A stretch of 36,313 bases of DNA from NCBI GenBank assembly GCA_002706085.1, contig PAJO01000039.1, forward strand, positions 11,817-48,129. Reading direction: 5' to 3'. Below the pieces are notes generated by a model. That model was not told the DNA's origin, did not search any database, and was given only the letters and a program-made list of their open reading frames with translations. The DNA comes from Alcanivoracaceae bacterium. GTDB lineage: Bacteria > Pseudomonadota > Gammaproteobacteria > Pseudomonadales > Alcanivoracaceae. Of this stretch, positions 8,039 to 17,024 are shown piece by piece. How positions within the stretch are numbered: the stretch's first letter is position 1; each line of letters opens with the position of its first letter. The translations under genes and the position numbers were made by a program.

Positions 8039-9546
8039 AACATAAACACCTCGACGTGCTGATCATTGGCGCGGGCCTTTCCGGCGTCGGTGCGGCTTGT
8101 CACCTAAGCCGCAAGTGCCCAGATCTACGCTATGGCATCCTTGAGCGACGCAAGCGCGTTGGTGGCACCTGGGATTTATTTCGCTATCCCGGCATCCGTT
8201 CGGACTCCGATATGTTCACACTCGGCTATAACTTTCGGCCTTGGACAGACACCAAGATGCTTGCCGATGGCCCCTCTATTCGCAATTACATCGAAGAAAC
8301 CGCTGAGCATCATCAGGTCCACAAGAAAATTCATTTTGGCCTGAAAGTCACTGCCGAGGACTGGAGCAGCGAATTCAATCGCTGGACGGTTACCGCGTTG
8401 AACGAGGAAACCGGTGAAGAAGAAGTTTTCACCGCTGGGTTTGTCCTCAACTGTACCGGTTATTATAACTATGACGCCGGCTACACACCGAAAATTCCTG
8501 GAATCAATCGCTTTGGCGGCGACGTAATTCACCCGCAGCACTGGCCAGATAACTACGACTATACGGGTAAGCGAGTTGTCGTGATCGGCAGCGGCGCCAC
8601 CGCCGTAACACTGGTGCCCGCGATGACCGACCGCGCTGCGCATGTCACCATGTTACAGCGCTCCCCTACTTATGTTGCCTCCGTCCCTGAGCAAGATCTC
8701 ATCTCGAAAAACCTGCGCCGAGTACTGCCAGAAATGCTTGTTTACCGCATGGCGCGCACACGCAATATCCTGCTGCAGAGAACCGTATTTAACCTATCGA
8801 TTCGTAAGCCCAAAGCGATCCGCAGATTACTGCTGGCCGCTGCTCGCAAACAACTGGGGCCGGATATCGACATGAAGCATTTTCAACCTCACTACAACCC
8901 ATGGGAGGAACGAATGTGCGCAGTTCCCAAGGGGGATCTGTTCAAGGTGCTTCGTGAAGGCAAGGCTTCCGTGGTGACGGATCATATAAAAAATGTCACC
9001 AAAACCGGTATAAAACTGGAATCTGGGGATTGGATACCTGCCGATATTATCGTCACAGCTACCGGTCTGGATTTGCAAATGTTGGGCGGCGCAGAGCTAC
9101 GTGTTGATGGTACGCACGTCAATCTCTCAAACACCATGATGTACAAAGGCTTAATGCTTGAAAAAGTGCCTAATATGGCACTGGTCTTTGGCTATACCAA
9201 CGCGTCCTGGACCCTCAAGGCAGATATTGCCTCCGAATTTGTTTGTCGGCTTCTCAAGCATATGCGCAAGACAGGCGCAGAAAAGGTGACCCCTATCGAC
9301 GAGGAAGGGTGTGGCTCTGATGTCAACTTTCTCAACCTTCGATCTGGCTACATTCAACGTGCTGATGACCGCCTGCCACGCCAAGGCAACAAAGATCCTT
9401 GGCAAAACCTCAACGATTATCTTCACGACCTGCCGGCGCTTCGTTATGGAAAAATGAATGATGGCCACCTTAAATTCGAAACGACAAACCTACATAAAAC
9501 GAAACGCAATCTCGTCCAAAAACTTCTGAGCAACACATCAATATAG
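8035..9546 (+). CDS. almA: AlmA-type flavin monooxygenase (long-chain alkane/BVMO family)
   Basis: 503 aa. FAD motif GAGLSG lies at residues 12-17, then GGTWDLFRYPGIRSDSDM, which is a hallmark of the AlmA/EthA branch. The Baeyer-Villiger fingerprint is F160-G162-H166-W170-P171, and a second Rossmann motif GSGATA follows. The overall text closely resembles remembered Acinetobacter AlmA (for example CTGYYNYD, HPQHWP, QRSPTY, NPWEER, NASWTLK). AlmA is linked to growth on very long n-alkanes in Acinetobacter and Alcanivorax; whether it hydroxylates a terminal carbon or makes esters is debated. The start is set by the ATGA overlap, with CGGAGAC upstream. A dehydrogenase gene follows after 10 bases. 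The symbol is by family resemblance only. Confidence 0.85.
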   Translation: MKHKHLDVLIIGAGLSGVGAACHLSRKCPDLRYGILERRKRVGGTWDLFRYPGIRSDSDMFTLGYNFRPWTDTKMLADGPSIRNYIEETAEHHQVHKKIHFGLKVTAEDWSSEFNRWTVTALNEETGEEEVFTAGFVLNCTGYYNYDAGYTPKIPGINRFGGDVIHPQHWPDNYDYTGKRVVVIGSGATAVTLVPAMTDRAAHVTMLQRSPTYVASVPEQDLISKNLRRVLPEMLVYRMARTRNILLQRTVFNLSIRKPKAIRRLLLAAARKQLGPDIDMKHFQPHYNPWEERMCAVPKGDLFKVLREGKASVVTDHIKNVTKTGIKLESGDWIPADIIVTATGLDLQMLGGAELRVDGTHVNLSNTMMYKGLMLEKVPNMALVFGYTNASWTLKADIASEFVCRLLKHMRKTGAEKVTPIDEEGCGSDVNFLNLRSGYIQRADDRLPRQGNKDPWQNLNDYLHDLPALRYGKMNDGHLKFETTNLHKTKRNLVQKLLSNTSI

Positions 9547-9556
9547 AGGCGCAACG

Positions 9557-10423
9557 ATGAAATCATTTTCAGGAAAAGTCGCGGCGATCACTGGCGCCGG
9601 GTCGGGCATCGGGCAAGCCACGGCGATTGCTCTAGCAAAAGAAGGTTGCCACTTAGCGATCTCTGATATCAGCGAAGAAAGCCTAGAGAAGACGGTCGAA
9701 TTACTGGCAGGCTACGCCGTCAACATCAGCACTCATGTTGTTGATGTCAGCAACAAAAATGCGGTTTATCAATACGCGGAAGATACCGTATCAACACACG
9801 GAAAAGTAAATCTCATCATGAACAATGCCGGTGTGGGACTGGGTGAGACCGTCGAGAACATGAGCTATGAAAACTTTGAATGGCTGATGAATATCAATTT
9901 CTGGGGTGTCGTATACGGTACAAAGGCATTTCTTCCCCATCTCCAGAAAATAGGTGAAGGCCATATCGTCAATATCTCCAGCGTTTTCGGCATTATCGGT
10001 GTTCCAACCCAGTCAGCCTACAACGCCGCAAAATTTGCTGTTCGCGGATTTACAGAATCATTACGTGAAGAGCTGGATATCGCGGGCGGCCTTGTCAGCG
10101 CGACTTGCGTTCATCCAGGTGGAGTAAAGACTAACATCGCGCGTAATAGTCGCATGGGAGACATGGGCAGCATGAACATGGGCGACAAAGAAGAGATTGC
10201 CAGCATGTTCGAAAAAATTGCCATGACCACACCCGAAGCTGCCGCTAGAACCATCCTGAAAGGCGTGCGGAAAAACCGGCGAAGAGTTTTGGTAGGCGGT
10301 GACGCGGTCATGCTGGACACCACACAGAGACTGATACCCACAGGCTACCAACGCTTGCTTGAAATTATGTTTAAAAAACAGCAAAGCAGCAAAAATAAAA
10401 AAACGCATCAGGGCATGGCCTGA
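9557..10423 (+). CDS. Short-chain dehydrogenase/reductase
   Basis: 288 aa, classical SDR. The cofactor motif TGAGSGIG starts at residue 12, NNAG follows near residue 90, NISSVFG carries the catalytic Ser, and Y155/K159 sit in SAYNAAK. The Asp after the second beta strand (ISDIS) favours NAD(H). SDRs of this kind oxidise or reduce secondary alcohols, ketones and long-chain aldehydes. GAGGCG lies just before the start and the gene follows AlmA by 10 bases. It probably oxidises an alcohol made in the pathway or reduces an aldehyde or ketone (inference). The tail after residue 265 is basic and Lys-rich (KKQQSSKNKKTHQ). Confidence 0.88.
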   Translation: MKSFSGKVAAITGAGSGIGQATAIALAKEGCHLAISDISEESLEKTVELLAGYAVNISTHVVDVSNKNAVYQYAEDTVSTHGKVNLIMNNAGVGLGETVENMSYENFEWLMNINFWGVVYGTKAFLPHLQKIGEGHIVNISSVFGIIGVPTQSAYNAAKFAVRGFTESLREELDIAGGLVSATCVHPGGVKTNIARNSRMGDMGSMNMGDKEEIASMFEKIAMTTPEAAARTILKGVRKNRRRVLVGGDAVMLDTTQRLIPTGYQRLLEIMFKKQQSSKNKKTHQGMA

Positions 10424-10464
10424 CATTTTTCTCTTTAACTATCACATTATTGATTGGAGGCGAT

Positions 10465-11349
10465 ATGCGCTCGTCTAATACGGTAAAAAGCATTAAGAAA
10501 CTCAGCGGCGCGCTGGTGGGCATTCCACCGCGTCATATCAATTTTCAATTTCCGGATTCCATTCCAAAGTATTTTTATGCTGGAAATGCCACAGCAACGA
10601 CTTTCTTTGCCATGCTCTCCGGTTTTTTCCCACCTGGTGAACGCTATTTCATGGAGTCCGTTAGACACTTTCGTGGTCAGGTTAAGGACGAATCTCTACG
10701 GGCGGCCATATCGGGCTTCATGGGGCAGGAGGCCATTCACGGACGAGAGCACGACAGGCTGAACCAGATTCTCGCCGAGTACGGCTATGACATGCAGTCG
10801 CCAGATCGGTTTGTCAAAATTGGCTTGGCCATACTAGAGAAGTTGCCGCCGAGCACTCGGCTAGCCGCCACCACGTTTATGGAGCACTTTACTGCGCTTC
10901 TCGCCGAGCAGCTACTTGAAGACGAGAATTTTGTACGCCAGGCAGACCCTGAAATGCTCAAAATATGGCAGTGGCATGCGCTCGAAGAGCTGGAACACAA
11001 ATCTGTTGCCTACGACGTATATGAGCTTATTGGTAACAGCCGTACAGAGCGCGTGGCTGCAGCCCTCGCCTCGATGGTCGTCTTGCTGCCGATGCTGGGC
11101 ATCACCTGGAGCTGGATGCTTGTCAAAGACGGCCAGCTCGGCAACATCAGCGATAATGTTAAAGGTCTGAATATTTTGCTAGGTCGTAACGGGTTTGTAT
11201 CGCAAATCCTTTCGCGCCTTCCTGAGTTCATTCAGCCGGATTTCCACCCTGATCAACATGACACCAAAGGGCTGGAAAAACTGTGGCGTGAGAAGTTGTT
11301 CGCTGAAGGTGGCCAACTGCATGAGCTGTATAGCAATCCGGCGGCATAA
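10465..11349 (+). CDS. PF10118 family protein ('metal-dependent hydrolase'), probable diiron enzyme
   Basis: 294 aa from the ATG preceded by GGAGG (10456-10460); the upstream in-frame TTG lacks such a site. Family text includes PPGERYFMESVRHFRGQV, FMGQEAIHGREHDRLN and WHALEELEHKSVAYDVY. Possible metal ligands occur in the order E59, E89-xx-H92, E140, H171-xxx-E175-xx-H178. This equals the seven-ligand pattern of AurF-like diiron oxygenases, so a helical diiron oxygenase or desaturase is more likely than a hydrolase (inference). A hydrophobic helix lies near residues 200-220. It ends the almA unit, and a 289-aa paralog starts the convergent operon at 19850. No ferredoxin or reductase is nearby. 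Confidence 0.8.
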   Translation: MRSSNTVKSIKKLSGALVGIPPRHINFQFPDSIPKYFYAGNATATTFFAMLSGFFPPGERYFMESVRHFRGQVKDESLRAAISGFMGQEAIHGREHDRLNQILAEYGYDMQSPDRFVKIGLAILEKLPPSTRLAATTFMEHFTALLAEQLLEDENFVRQADPEMLKIWQWHALEELEHKSVAYDVYELIGNSRTERVAAALASMVVLLPMLGITWSWMLVKDGQLGNISDNVKGLNILLGRNGFVSQILSRLPEFIQPDFHPDQHDTKGLEKLWREKLFAEGGQLHELYSNPAA

Positions 11350-11422
11350 TAATGCTCAAGGGGGTTTAGGGAACCTCTGAATAGTTGACGACTCTGTCAC
11401 CACCGTTTGCTAAAAGACACAC

Positions 11423-11461
11423 AAAAAAATGCCGGAATTGCTTCCATGCAACTCCGGCATT
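11423..11461 (-). terminator. Terminator between the convergent catabolic operons
   Basis: Arms 11428-11441 and 11448-11461 pair over 14 positions with one mismatch around the loop TTCCAT. Read leftward, the stem is followed by seven T residues (the A-run at 11423-11429), so it is a strong terminator for the GMC-ended operon. Rightward it is followed only by ACACCTTTT, so it may also work weakly for the almA unit. Confidence 0.85.
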
Positions 11462-11495
11462 ACACCTTTTATCATAGCTTTTCTCTAGCCGATCT

Positions 11496-13097
11496 TTATT
11501 GCGCATCCTCTAGAATGAATTGTGCCGCTCGCTCGCCAATCATCATACATGGCGCGTTCGTATTACCACTGATCAACAGTGGCATGATCGAGGCATCGGC
11601 GACACGCAACCCCTTCACACCGTTTACCCGCAGACGGACATCCACCACCGCTTTTTCATCACTACCCATTCGGCAAGTGCCGACGGGATGGTAGATTGTT
11701 TCAGCGCGCTGGCGAATATCCGCGTCAATATGGTCATCACTCTCCACGCTGGAAGCCGGTTCGTCATCACCGCCAAAAGCAGAGCTGAAAGAATGACTGT
11801 GAAACACTTTTCTGGCTAGTTTCACGCCTTCACGGAGCACAAGAATATCGTCAGGATGAGAAAGATAGTTTGGGTCTATCAAAGGCGCAGCAAATGGATC
11901 GCTATTGGCCAATCGAATCTGTCCTCGACTCTTAGGCCTGAGTTGGCACACATGAATCGTACAACCAAACCCAGGCGTCAACTGACGTCCATGATCTCGA
12001 AGATAAGCCGGTAAAAAGTGTAGCTGAGCATCCGGACGATCCGGCTCGCTGAGCAGGCTGACAAAAGCCCCTGCTTCCGCCGCGTTACTGGCAAGAAAGC
12101 CGCGCCGATGACGAAAATACTGGTAGAAGGCACTAATCAGCCGAGGTATAAAAAACGGTGACATGCCGATTGATTGACGGCTTTTGTCCTTGATCATGAC
12201 GGTCATATCAAGGTGATCTTGAAGGTTCTCCCCAACTTCCGGCGAGTCTTGCAAACAGGTGATGCCGATTTTCGATAGGTGCTCTCGCTCTCCAATACCC
12301 GACAACATCAGCAACTGAGGGCTATTGATCGCCCCACCGGACAGGATGACTTCTTTGTTCGTACGAATGACCGATTGAGCACCATCACTATCACAAATTT
12401 CGACGCCAATCGCCCTGCCGCAATCCAGTAACACCTTGGTTACCTGCACATCCGTCATGATGTGCAGGTTATCGCGGCCACGTGCAGGATCCAGGAAAGC
12501 ACGCGCGGCACTCCATCGGCGCCCTTCTTTTTGTGTTACCTGAAACCGGCCAAAGCCTTTCTGTTCCGGCCCGTTAAAATCATCGTTTCGGGTATAACCC
12601 AGCTCTTCACCGGACTTAATAAACAGCGGGGTTAACGGGTTAACATCCCTGACTCGGGTAACATTCAGTGGCCCACCCACACCATGCCAATTGTCAGCGG
12701 AGTATTGTTCATTGTTTTCATGTGCATTGAATACCGGCTGCACATCTTTCCACGCCCACCCTGTTGCGCCTTGCGCTGCCCAGTCATCATAGTCTTGTTG
12801 TTGGCCTCGAATGTAGACCATGGCATTGATTGAGCTGCTGCCCCCCAGTGTTTTTCCTCGCGGCCAGTAGAGGCGCCTTTTATTAAGGTGACTCTGTGGC
12901 GCGGTGTCGTAGCCCCAGTTTCGCTTTCCTTGTTTAATTAGACCGATGAGTCCAAACGGAATATTAATAAAACCGCTATTATCGTGGGGGCCGGCCTCAA
13001 TAAGACAAACGGAATACTTGCCGCACTCGCTTAACCGGTTGGCAAGAACACAGCCCGAAGAGCCCGCCCCTACGACGATAAAATCAAACGACTTCAT
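11496..13097 (-). CDS. GMC-family alcohol dehydrogenase (AlkJ/choline dehydrogenase-like)
   Basis: 533 aa from the Met in MKSFDFIVVGAGSSG; GGGGGAGAAG lies just upstream on the coding strand, whereas a longer frame from 13151 adds only unrelated residues. The FAD motif GAGSSG is at residues 10-15. GMC signature 1 (PRGKTLGGSSSINAM) and signature 2 (SGGAINSPQLLMLSGIG) are both present. The catalytic pair is His470 (HPVGTCRMG) and Asn514 (GNTNAP). AlkJ-like members oxidise medium- or long-chain alcohols to aldehydes and pass electrons to the respiratory chain. Its start overlaps the upstream acyl-CoA dehydrogenase by 14 bases. It is the last gene of the leftward operon. Confidence 0.9.
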   Translation of the reverse strand: MKSFDFIVVGAGSSGCVLANRLSECGKYSVCLIEAGPHDNSGFINIPFGLIGLIKQGKRNWGYDTAPQSHLNKRRLYWPRGKTLGGSSSINAMVYIRGQQQDYDDWAAQGATGWAWKDVQPVFNAHENNEQYSADNWHGVGGPLNVTRVRDVNPLTPLFIKSGEELGYTRNDDFNGPEQKGFGRFQVTQKEGRRWSAARAFLDPARGRDNLHIMTDVQVTKVLLDCGRAIGVEICDSDGAQSVIRTNKEVILSGGAINSPQLLMLSGIGEREHLSKIGITCLQDSPEVGENLQDHLDMTVMIKDKSRQSIGMSPFFIPRLISAFYQYFRHRRGFLASNAAEAGAFVSLLSEPDRPDAQLHFLPAYLRDHGRQLTPGFGCTIHVCQLRPKSRGQIRLANSDPFAAPLIDPNYLSHPDDILVLREGVKLARKVFHSHSFSSAFGGDDEPASSVESDDHIDADIRQRAETIYHPVGTCRMGSDEKAVVDVRLRVNGVKGLRVADASIMPLLISGNTNAPCMMIGERAAQFILEDAQ

Positions 13098-14199
13098 TTT
13101 GCTTCTCCCCCGCCTGAATAAACCGTGACATGTGGTGCTCTCGGTCGCCATGACTCAATGATGCATGTGTCACCAGACGGAAGTAATGGCCAATGTTCAG
13201 CTCTTCCGTAACACCAACGCCACCATGGATCTGGATACCTTGCTGAGTGATACCAACGGCCCGGTTTGCGTAGTAAGCCTTTGCCGCCGCTGTCGCGCGC
13301 CCGCGCTCACAGACGTTTGCGCTCTCTCCTTTTACTGACACCATCAAGAGCATGGATTCCAGCTGCTGGAGATCAATAAACGCATCAACAAGGTAGTGCT
13401 GGATTACCTGAAAACTGCCAATCGTTGTACCAAACTGTTTACGCGTTCGAGCGTATTCCAGAGTGGCCTGATACACCTCTCGGCAGGCGCCGTACATACG
13501 TGCGCAGTCCAATGCGCACAGATAATCGAACCAGGCAGAAACCGCTTGCTTTGCCGCATCACCACGACACAAAACCATTTCGTCTGTGATGAGCACATCA
13601 TCAAGCGTCAAACTGGCAGCACGGCTTCCATCGAGCAGTCGATATCTTTCAACGTCACAGGCGTCGAAAGGTAGCGCGACAATGGCCAACTCATCACCAG
13701 ACATAGCGGAGACGAGCACGGCGTCTGCAACGCCACCATCAGACACAACGTGCTTCTGCCCGGAAAGTCGTTCTCCGTTTAGCCTCAAGGAAGGGTTCAG
13801 CACGTGATAACCGGCGTGCCGGTCATAAAGACCGCACGCTACACGTTCCTCACCAGCAATAATGCGATCAAGTAACGCTAAGGATGCTGGGGTATTGGCG
13901 TACTCCAGTAACTTACCGGGAGAAACAATTAAATCGACAAAAGGGTCAAGACAAAGCGCGGCTCCCAACTCCTTCACAATGGCGCAGACGTCAAGCAATG
14001 ATCCACCATACCCTCCAACGGATTCAGCAAAAGGAAGGCCAAACCAACCCAAATCATTCATGGACTGCCAGCGATTCGCTTCAAGGTGATTGCTCTCATT
14101 TAGCTGCGCAATGTAGGTGTCAAATGAATAGTTGTCTTTAAGATAACGGCGCGCCGTATCCGCAATCATGGTGGTATTTTCGGGTAACTTGAAATCCAT
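13084..14199 (-). CDS. acyl-CoA dehydrogenase, small/beta-type subunit
   Basis: 371 aa. The family order is visible: N-terminal helices (ETTMIADTARRYL-like), GWFGLPFAESVGGYGGS, a middle beta domain, then RKQFGTTIGSFQVIQHYLVDAFID and IQIHGGVGVTEELNIGHYFR. The middle domain is short and divergent and the C-terminal text is of the subclass that often pairs with a second acyl-CoA dehydrogenase. The partner gene lies 8 bases upstream (14208-15368). By analogy with alpha2beta2 dehydrogenases of steroid side-chain degradation, the two may form a heteromer for a branched or cyclic acyl-CoA; this is inference. GAGGTG precedes the ATG. The Glu in the GVTEE segment may or may not be catalytic. Confidence 0.87.
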   Translation of the reverse strand: MDFKLPENTTMIADTARRYLKDNYSFDTYIAQLNESNHLEANRWQSMNDLGWFGLPFAESVGGYGGSLLDVCAIVKELGAALCLDPFVDLIVSPGKLLEYANTPASLALLDRIIAGEERVACGLYDRHAGYHVLNPSLRLNGERLSGQKHVVSDGGVADAVLVSAMSGDELAIVALPFDACDVERYRLLDGSRAASLTLDDVLITDEMVLCRGDAAKQAVSAWFDYLCALDCARMYGACREVYQATLEYARTRKQFGTTIGSFQVIQHYLVDAFIDLQQLESMLLMVSVKGESANVCERGRATAAAKAYYANRAVGITQQGIQIHGGVGVTEELNIGHYFRLVTHASLSHGDREHHMSRFIQAGEKQNEVV

Positions 14200-14207
14200 T
14201 TTTCACC

Positions 14208-15368
14208 TCACAATCCGAGCAACATCTTCGCCAACACGTTTTTCTGGATCTCGTTAGATCCACCATAGATGGTGCACGCACGCAGGAAGTTATAGCGACG
14301 ACTGGCCTGATTAAAAATTTGCTCCCCGATGGGCTCCTCGTTATCCCATGGAAGAGACATCAAACCTCCGGTTTCTACCATCGCCTGGGAAACCCTTTGC
14401 TGTAGTTCCGTGCCTTTGATTTTCAGCCCTGACGATTCTGGGCCGAACGGTTTGCCTTCATCCGTGGCAGCAACGGTACGAAAGTTGGTGTATTCCAATG
14501 CCATAAGGTCTACTTCCAAGGCTGCCAGACGACGCTTCGCCTGCTCTTTATCATTTTCAGTTGGCAGGGCGGCCATCGCTGTCTTGAGGCGGCTGATCTC
14601 GTAGTGAATATCTGCCACACCAGCAATGGTGGTACGTTCGTGGGTAAGCAGGAATTTGGCGATGGTCCATCCCATCCCTTCTTTACCCACCATATTTCCC
14701 ACTGGGACTTTCACGTCGGTGAAATACACTTCATTGAGGTGATGATGCCCATCAATTGAATAAATCGGCCGCACCTCAATGCCCGGTGTTTTCATGTCGA
14801 TCAGCAGGAATGAAATACCCTGTTGCGGCTTCACGCTGCTATCTGTGCGCACCAGACAGAACATCATGTCCGCCCAATGTGCCTGCGTGGTCCAGATCTT
14901 CTGGCCATTTACCAAATAATGATCACCATTAAGCGTGGCACGAGTTTTTAATGAGGCCAGATCTGAGCCGGCATTGGGTTCGGAATACCCTTGGCACCAG
15001 AGCGTCTCGCCACTTTGAATACCGGGCAACCAGTGCGCCTTCTGTGCTTCGGATCCAAAGGTGTATAGCACCGGCCCGACCATGGCCACACCAAAAGGGC
15101 TTGTCGGAGGAGCACCTGCCAAAGCGCGCTCCAGATCGAAAATATATCGCTGGGTTGCGCTCCACCCTGGGCCACCGTACTGTTCCGGCCAGGTTGTCGT
15201 TAGCCAGCCCTGGCTGCCAAGTAAACGCTCCCATCGTTGCTGCATGCTCTTATCTGGCATCGCTCCTCGAGCAGTACAGCTCCGAATATCGTCAGGTACA
15301 TTTTCTTTCATCCATTGCCGGATACTCTTACGAAATTCTTTTTCGTCATTACTGAAATCCAGATTCAT
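14208..15368 (-). CDS. acyl-CoA dehydrogenase, large/alpha-type subunit
   Basis: 386 aa from MNLDFSNDEKEFR, chosen because GGAGG lies five bases upstream; the longer frame to 15386 would translate that ribosome site. Motifs: WPEQYGGPGWS, the FAD-contact segment QGYSEPNAGSDLASL, KIWTTQAHWAD, LLTHERTTIAG, and the C-terminal IYGGSNEIQKNVLAKMLLGL. The Glu of the MCAD-type YEG motif is replaced by Gly, as in dehydrogenases that carry the base on the earlier helix. It probably introduces the alpha,beta double bond in the acyl-CoA made by the upstream synthetase, acting with the smaller dehydrogenase encoded next. Confidence 0.9.
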   Translation of the reverse strand: MNLDFSNDEKEFRKSIRQWMKENVPDDIRSCTARGAMPDKSMQQRWERLLGSQGWLTTTWPEQYGGPGWSATQRYIFDLERALAGAPPTSPFGVAMVGPVLYTFGSEAQKAHWLPGIQSGETLWCQGYSEPNAGSDLASLKTRATLNGDHYLVNGQKIWTTQAHWADMMFCLVRTDSSVKPQQGISFLLIDMKTPGIEVRPIYSIDGHHHLNEVYFTDVKVPVGNMVGKEGMGWTIAKFLLTHERTTIAGVADIHYEISRLKTAMAALPTENDKEQAKRRLAALEVDLMALEYTNFRTVAATDEGKPFGPESSGLKIKGTELQQRVSQAMVETGGLMSLPWDNEEPIGEQIFNQASRRYNFLRACTIYGGSNEIQKNVLAKMLLGL

Positions 15369-15415
15369 GGAAGCCTCCAAGCCCATAAATTTCGCAATAC
15401 AAGGTCATCGATTAC

Positions 15416-16966
15416 TCAATTAACCTGTTTACCGTTGCTCTCCCAAAAGGGGGCTCGCAGTTCGTTTTTCAGCACCTTACCTGCCCCACTCACCGGCAAC
15501 GACTCTGCCTTAAAATCAACGCTACGAGGCACTTTGTAACCTGCAATTCTTTCACGGCAATGTTCGATAATCTCTGCCTCACTGGCGTGCTCTCCTTCAC
15601 GCAGCACCACGATTGCATGCACAGCTTCACCCCAGCGTTCATCGGGAATACCAATTACCGCGCACTCCTGTACCTCAGGATGGCTATAAATGGCACCTTC
15701 AACTTCAACAGAGAAAATATTTTCTCCACCGCTAATTACCATGTCCTTGGCTCGATCAACGATGAAGACAAATCCATCCTCGTCCATGTAGCCAAGGTCG
15801 CCGGTATGTAGCCAACCATTGCGCAAGGTATCAGCGGTTGTTGATTCCATTCCCCAGTAACCCAACATGACGTTTGGTCCCCGCGCACATATTTCGCCAA
15901 CCGTACCTTGAGATACCACCTGATCATTTTCATCAAGCACCACCACCTCCACACCCAGTGCTGCGCGACCGGCGCTACGTAATTTTTCTCCGCCGGGAAT
16001 GTGATGTTCTGGCCCGAGTGAGGTAATGATTGGGGAGGCTTCGGTCTGGCCATAGCCCTGAGCAAATGACACTGTCGGCATTTGTTCCATAGCACTAATC
16101 AATACCGCCTCTGGCATTGGCGAGGCGCCATACAGCATGCGTTTTATGCTGCTGACATCGTAATTGGCGATGCGCCCAGATGAGGCTAGAAGATTGACCA
16201 TGGTCGGCACCAACAGGGTGTTCGTGACTTTCTCCTGCTCAATGAAAGCCAGCACTTCATCAACATCAAAGCGAGGAACAATGCCATGTGTCCCCGCAGC
16301 CAGTGTCACGGCAAACGTGCTGGCCATATCAGCCAAGTGGAACATGGGCCCGGCATGCATATATATGGTGTCACTGTCATAGCCCATCTCGGCAACCACG
16401 TTCAGGGCATTGAATACCAGGTTGTCATGACTCAGCATCACGCCTTTTGACCGCCCAGTGGTACCACCGGTATAAAACAGCCCCGCCAGATCGTCACCGC
16501 CAGCATTGGCGTCACGGATTCGATCGGCGTTGGCGACAAGGGATTCATAATCAATACACCCTTGTGGACACTCACCCTCACCCATGAAGACAACATGCTT
16601 GATAGACTCAAGCTGTGGCTGTAGGGATGGCAGCAATGCTGCAAAGGTGTCATCAACGAAAAGCACTTTAGAACCTGAGTCATTCAAGGTATAGGCGATT
16701 TCAGGTGGTGCGAGCCGAATATTGACGGGATTCACTGCCGCACCGGCCCACGGCACTGCATAGAAATACTCCAGGTAGCGATCGCTGTTTAATGCCAGTA
16801 TGGCAACCCTGTCACCCGCATTGATGCCCAGACTTAGCAACCCGTTAGCAAGGCATGCGATACGGTCTTCAAACTCTCGCCAGGTTTGCCGCCGACCAGC
16901 AAAAACGGTAGCCGTACCTTGGCCGTTTAATTGAACCGCACGGCGCAAAGTCTGTGAAATATACAT
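15416..16966 (-). CDS. acyl-CoA synthetase (AMP-forming, FadD-like)
   Basis: 516 aa. The AMP-binding motif YTGGTTGRSKG is at residues 165-175, GYGQTEASP gives the A5 region, and HTGDLGYMDEDGFVFIVDR the hinge region. VPRSVDFKAESLPVSGAGKVLK near the end holds the catalytic Lys. It activates a carboxylic acid to acyl-AMP and then acyl-CoA. The N-terminus lacks a membrane segment, so it is cytosolic. GAGGAG precedes the ATG. The gene stands between the thioesterase (58 bases upstream) and the acyl-CoA dehydrogenase pair, and supplies their substrate. Chain length or ring structure of the acid cannot be read from the sequence. Confidence 0.92.
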   Translation of the reverse strand: MYISQTLRRAVQLNGQGTATVFAGRRQTWREFEDRIACLANGLLSLGINAGDRVAILALNSDRYLEYFYAVPWAGAAVNPVNIRLAPPEIAYTLNDSGSKVLFVDDTFAALLPSLQPQLESIKHVVFMGEGECPQGCIDYESLVANADRIRDANAGGDDLAGLFYTGGTTGRSKGVMLSHDNLVFNALNVVAEMGYDSDTIYMHAGPMFHLADMASTFAVTLAAGTHGIVPRFDVDEVLAFIEQEKVTNTLLVPTMVNLLASSGRIANYDVSSIKRMLYGASPMPEAVLISAMEQMPTVSFAQGYGQTEASPIITSLGPEHHIPGGEKLRSAGRAALGVEVVVLDENDQVVSQGTVGEICARGPNVMLGYWGMESTTADTLRNGWLHTGDLGYMDEDGFVFIVDRAKDMVISGGENIFSVEVEGAIYSHPEVQECAVIGIPDERWGEAVHAIVVLREGEHASEAEIIEHCRERIAGYKVPRSVDFKAESLPVSGAGKVLKNELRAPFWESNGKQVN

Positions 16967-17024
16967 AACAGAACTCCTCTATTGAGGCAGAAAATGAAGG
17001 GGGGAGGGTTGTTTATAGATTGGA

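Noticed and set aside
14208-15368. Apparent loss of the catalytic Glu (IYGG instead of IYEG) in the larger acyl-CoA dehydrogenase
   Set aside because: Known dehydrogenases of the IVD/LCAD kind carry the base on an earlier helix, so this is not evidence of inactivity.
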